DNA from: Siphonodentalium dalli
Lineage: Eukaryota; Mollusca; Scaphopoda; Gadilida; Siphonodentaliidae
Length of the DNA stretch: 64,000 bases
Assembly (NCBI GenBank): GCA_032622095.1
Contig: CP136063.1
Location: 92,605,980 to 92,669,979 of the forward strand
Reading direction: 5' to 3'
The position numbers and the translations under genes were made by a program. Positions 60,975 through 64,000 of the stretch are shown in pieces; positions within the stretch are counted from its first letter, which is position 1; every line of letters begins with the position of its first letter. Under the pieces are notes generated by a model, which saw nothing but the letters and a program-made list of their open reading frames with translations, made no database searches and was not told the DNA's origin.

Positions 60975-61970
60975 CATTTATTTACTAAATACTTATTGAT
61001 GAGTAGTCCCCTTAGAAAATGTTCAGATAACAAGTTCAACAAACGCATTGATAAAAAAAGTAGGGCCAATAAGACTATATAACGTAGGATTAGTCACAAG
61101 CATTTGGAGTCATTTAACTAACCCATACCTTTCCGCAAGTCACTATGACTAACTCTGGTTTTAGTCATAGCGACTGTAAGTTGCGCGAAGAATAACTCTA
61201 TTTACAACACTGTCTTTAATGATGTTTAATATTCATAGCTAAATGTTTAATATCCATTACATCGCAATTCTTCTGGAACTATAATTGAACGAATGTGATG
61301 CGATGAGATAATGGCATATCTATCAATACCCCACCCGCGCCGAAGGCCACCAGACATCTCGGAGATGAATCAACTGAACAAACATATACCACAAGTCCAC
61401 AACCTATTGCCATATCTCTCAACATATTAGTATTGGAATCTATGTTTTTGGAGATTTTATTGAAAGATTAGGCTGCTTTCAACTCAGTCTCTGATTCTGG
61501 ATATATCATCTGATTGAGTCTTGGAATTATTTGAACAAAATTTCCACCAAATGACATTTTAACCTTCACGGAGACTAATATAAGTTAGTCACTATGACTC
61601 AGTCCTAGTAATTTTAACTAATCTGATCTTAGTCGTTACGACTAACAACATCATAGTAATGCATTATGGCTTATTATGACTAAACCAAGTTAGTCATTAT
61701 GTTGACAAACATTTGACTAACCTAAGTTAATCATATTGAGTAACCTCCTTTTTTCTCTCAGGGAGGTCATATAGGCCATTAGCTGAGTTATACATGTATA
61801 CCCGGAAATGTCCCACACACCAAAAGGAATCATTCTTTTCACTTGTATTACCTGTCGGTCGTCTGCTTATATTTCCAGAACACCCCTCCAAATGAATAAT
61901 TGACTATTCAAATGAATACTTTTATAGCCGAACGGGAAAATATATTTAGCAAAGGAATGGTTATTATCGA
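60975..61970. mobile_element. foldback element with nested AGTCA element
   Basis: The outer edges carry the 15-kb foldback family blocks (TACTTATTGATGAGTAGTCC, CCTTAGAAAATGTTCAGATA on the left; TGTCGGTCGTCTGC-like core and TCCAAATGAATAATTGAC, ACTTTTATAGCCGAACGGG on the right). The interval 61128-61755 is a copy of the AGTCA element. Confidence 0.55.
61128..61755. mobile_element. AGTCA/TGACT-rich element, copy 3
   Basis: AGTCACTATGACTAACTCTG at the left and GACTAACCTAAGTTAATCAT at the right, with the same internal order (ATCGCAATTCTTCT, AGTATTGGAATCTATG) as 34550-35150, at lower similarity. Confidence 0.68.
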
Positions 61971-62900
61971 ATCTATATAATGCGAAACGATTATCTAACT
62001 GCGCACGAACATGACTATATATGGGCCAATAAGCTATTATACAGTGTTATAGTCACTTGTCATCCTCGAATCAATTACATTGTGTGTTCGATTTTGGATC
62101 GTACGTGTTGTGAAAATTAAGATAAATCAGATTACACCGGCTATATCGCACGGCAATTTTGAATACCGCTGACATTTGGCGACATCAGATGTTACACAGA
62201 CCAAGGGAAGTAATCGATGACATTTGAACATACGATTATTCTCACATAAAGTCTAATCTTCTTGCAATTTACGGAGAGAAACTAATCGCGTGTCAGACAC
62301 ATTGCCCTGTTTGTTGATCCCTGGCCCGGTTTTGCCACTAATAGTGGATTATGTGGGAAGCATTTCCTATGTATAATGGAGGGGAATTATTCCGCGTACC
62401 AGCCGACCGCTTCTATAAGGAGCGACTTTCGTTATCAAGTAACAATATGACCAGGAAATCACATTCAAGATTCACGGATAATAACTAGGGAGGATTGACT
62501 TTATTTGATTTGGTGCTACGTGATTGTCATTGGGCCAGACTTAAAGACCGTTACCATTGCTTTGATCTCAAAGTTGCCCAACCTAATAACCCACAATATA
62601 AGACAAACAATCACACATTAAAGGGTCGAAAGGTCTTCGCAGGTTTTTGTGACCATATATGCAAAAATTATAAAAGTCTGTAAAAATACATTCACCAAGA
62701 ACTTGGATAAATAAATAAACTTTGTTCTTATATTAATTAGTCATATAGCTCTGTATTAAATAATGAAAGTTCACGTGTTGAAACCAGTGTTATGTAAACA
62801 AAACTGTTGCAGTGATTTTGTCAACAACCACCGCTAATCGTTTAAAGGCCACAGAATGTGGACATTTTTCCATTTAGTTGTTAGTTTGCAAGAAAAAATT
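61971..62900. other. no gene recognised
   Basis: A 62-codon frame at 62495-62683 matches nothing I recognise. Confidence 0.4.
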
Positions 62901-62902
62901 GC

Positions 62903-63215
62903 AATCAACATTTGTATGGCATATGAATCGTGAAAATCCGCAAAGCAGCTTAGCAGAAAATACATGCAATCAACATCTGTATGGCGTATGAATCGTGAAA
63001 ATCCGCAAACCAGCTTACCAGAAAATACTTGCAATCAACATTATTTTGTATGGCATACGAATCGTGAAAATCCACACACCAGCTTACCAGAAAATACTTG
63101 CAATCAACATTTGTATGGTATATGAATCGTGAAATTCCGCAAACCAGCTTACCAGAATATACTTGCAATCAACATTTGTATGGCATATGAATCGTGAAAA
63201 TCCGCAAACCATCCA
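62903..63215. repeat. 65-bp tandem repeat, about five copies
   Basis: Units of AATCAACATTTGTATGGCAT, ATGAATCGTGAAAATCCGCA and AACCAGCTTACCAGAAAATA start near 62903, 62968, 63033, 63101 and 63166; the third has a 3-bp insertion. The minus-strand frames are repeat-encoded. Confidence 0.92.
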
Positions 63216-63469
63216 TCAGTTTTATATAGAAAACGAGTACAGAGAATCATAAAATTAATGACTAATAGCGAGGTATATAAACCCCGCTTTCCGCTTGAAA
63301 ATAATCTGAATGCCGCGTACAAAATAAATGTGGCCTGGGGGGGGGGGGGGTGACAACCACCGATGGGGTGTCTTGATTGTGTTGTCTTTGGTGCATATAT
63401 AAATTGAGTTATCGGACCTGATTGATTCTAATTGAGACATATACCATGATATCAAAAGGCCACTTACGC

Positions 63470-63633
63470 CACTAATAGACAGACATAACCTTACCGAGAG
63501 TCTTGACATTTCTTCTGATATGTTTGAGACAATTAATGTGGATGATGCTCACGTGGCAGCGGAATGCCTAGAGCCGGTTGTCGCGGGCGCTGACCACCAC
63601 CTTCAAGATACTGATTGGTCATATCTTCCCCAA
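63470..63633 (+). other. unrecognised exon-like open stretch 3
   Basis: An open frame of GC-richer composition than its surroundings encodes NLTESLDISSDMFETINVDD, AHVAAECLEPVVAGAD and HHLQDTDWSYLPQ, and runs into a MITE at 63634. FET and the HH..TDW..L pattern resemble the stretches at 28.0 and 30.2 kb. No certain start or splice sites. It could be an exon broken by the MITE or an exon end close to it. Confidence 0.28.
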
Positions 63634-63761
63634 TTAACCCTTTCAGTGCCAAGTCCGATTTTTGTATCAACCCATATTTCCTTGATCATTTTTCAAATTT
63701 ATTGATTATAATAATGTGATACATTGATGGAAAGAGCTCTAATTGGCACTGAAAGGGTTAA
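63634..63761. mobile_element. TTAA-flanked MITE, family 2 (deleted copy)
   Basis: The left half matches 11507-11617 up to GGAAAGAGCTCTAA, and it then jumps to TTGGCACTGAAAGGGTTAA, so most of the right hairpin arm is missing. TTAA at 63634-63637 and 63758-63761. Confidence 0.82.
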
Positions 63762-64000
63762 AACAGTACTGTAAAAATGTGGATATGACTAAACCGTCTA
63801 GCTTGATTAGATAACAGATTCTGGATTCAACCAGGCACCTATACATGTACATACAAGGCAGCACTGTGCCCATGATTAAAGACGTTAGTGTAAACATATT
63901 TTATTCCAATCCTAATACATGTAACATATATGAGCATTTAACAAAGGTTTTGACAATATAGTACACAGATAGGTGAATTTGAAAGGGAATTGAAGATGCT
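63762..64000. other. no gene seen
   Basis: Nothing recognised up to the window edge. Confidence 0.4.

Noticed and set aside
1-64000. tRNA or rRNA genes
   Set aside because: I scanned by eye for A/B-box arrangements and rRNA cores and saw none; a covariance-model search would be needed to exclude tRNAs firmly.

Overview
The window reads as nuclear DNA of a marine invertebrate. It is AT-rich and mostly non-coding, has spliced genes with multi-kilobase introns, and is crowded with small non-autonomous DNA transposons (MITEs), foldback elements and minisatellites. A lophotrochozoan, most likely a bivalve or other mollusc, is my inference. It rests on an IL-17-type cytokine of invertebrate style, a neuropeptide-type GPCR and the general repeat texture; no marker fixes the species.

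Two protein-coding loci are secure. On the minus strand, two exons of a rhodopsin-class GPCR lie at 25305-25468 and 13467-14510, separated by a 10.8-kb intron. Splice sites and phases agree exactly, and the protein runs from the GN motif of TM1 to NPILY and the C-terminus. The first exon or exons were not found and must lie above 25468 or outside the window. On the plus strand, 52957-53437 is the main exon of an IL-17-like secreted cytokine. A decayed, 5'-truncated LINE reverse transcriptase tail occurs twice. Three exon-like open stretches (28.0, 30.2 and 63.5 kb) are unrecognised.

Layout: 0-0.7 kb a Tc1/mariner-type MITE; 0.8-2.5 kb an inverted minisatellite; 3.8-5.4 kb a PIF/Harbinger-like element; 7.4-9.9 kb minisatellites and MITEs; 11.5-13 kb MITEs; 13.5-25.5 kb the GPCR, whose intron holds several transposons; 24.2-28 kb paralogous minisatellite elements; 28-34 kb repeats and orphan ORFs; 34.15-49.73 kb a head-to-tail tandem duplication of about 7.8 kb; 52.9-53.8 kb the IL-17 gene; 54-64 kb further MITEs, foldbacks and minisatellites.

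The most striking feature concerns GPCR exon 2. Its 5' splice site is the end unit of a minisatellite of about 57 bp that repeats the splice-donor sequence again and again into the intron, and its 3' splice site is also duplicated once. At the other end of the same intron a TTAA-flanked MITE stops only 20 nt before the acceptor of exon 3. Other notable points are a filled and an empty copy of one site that prove TTAA target duplication, and a tandem duplication whose two copies differ by about 1% in the first third but about 0.1% in the rest.
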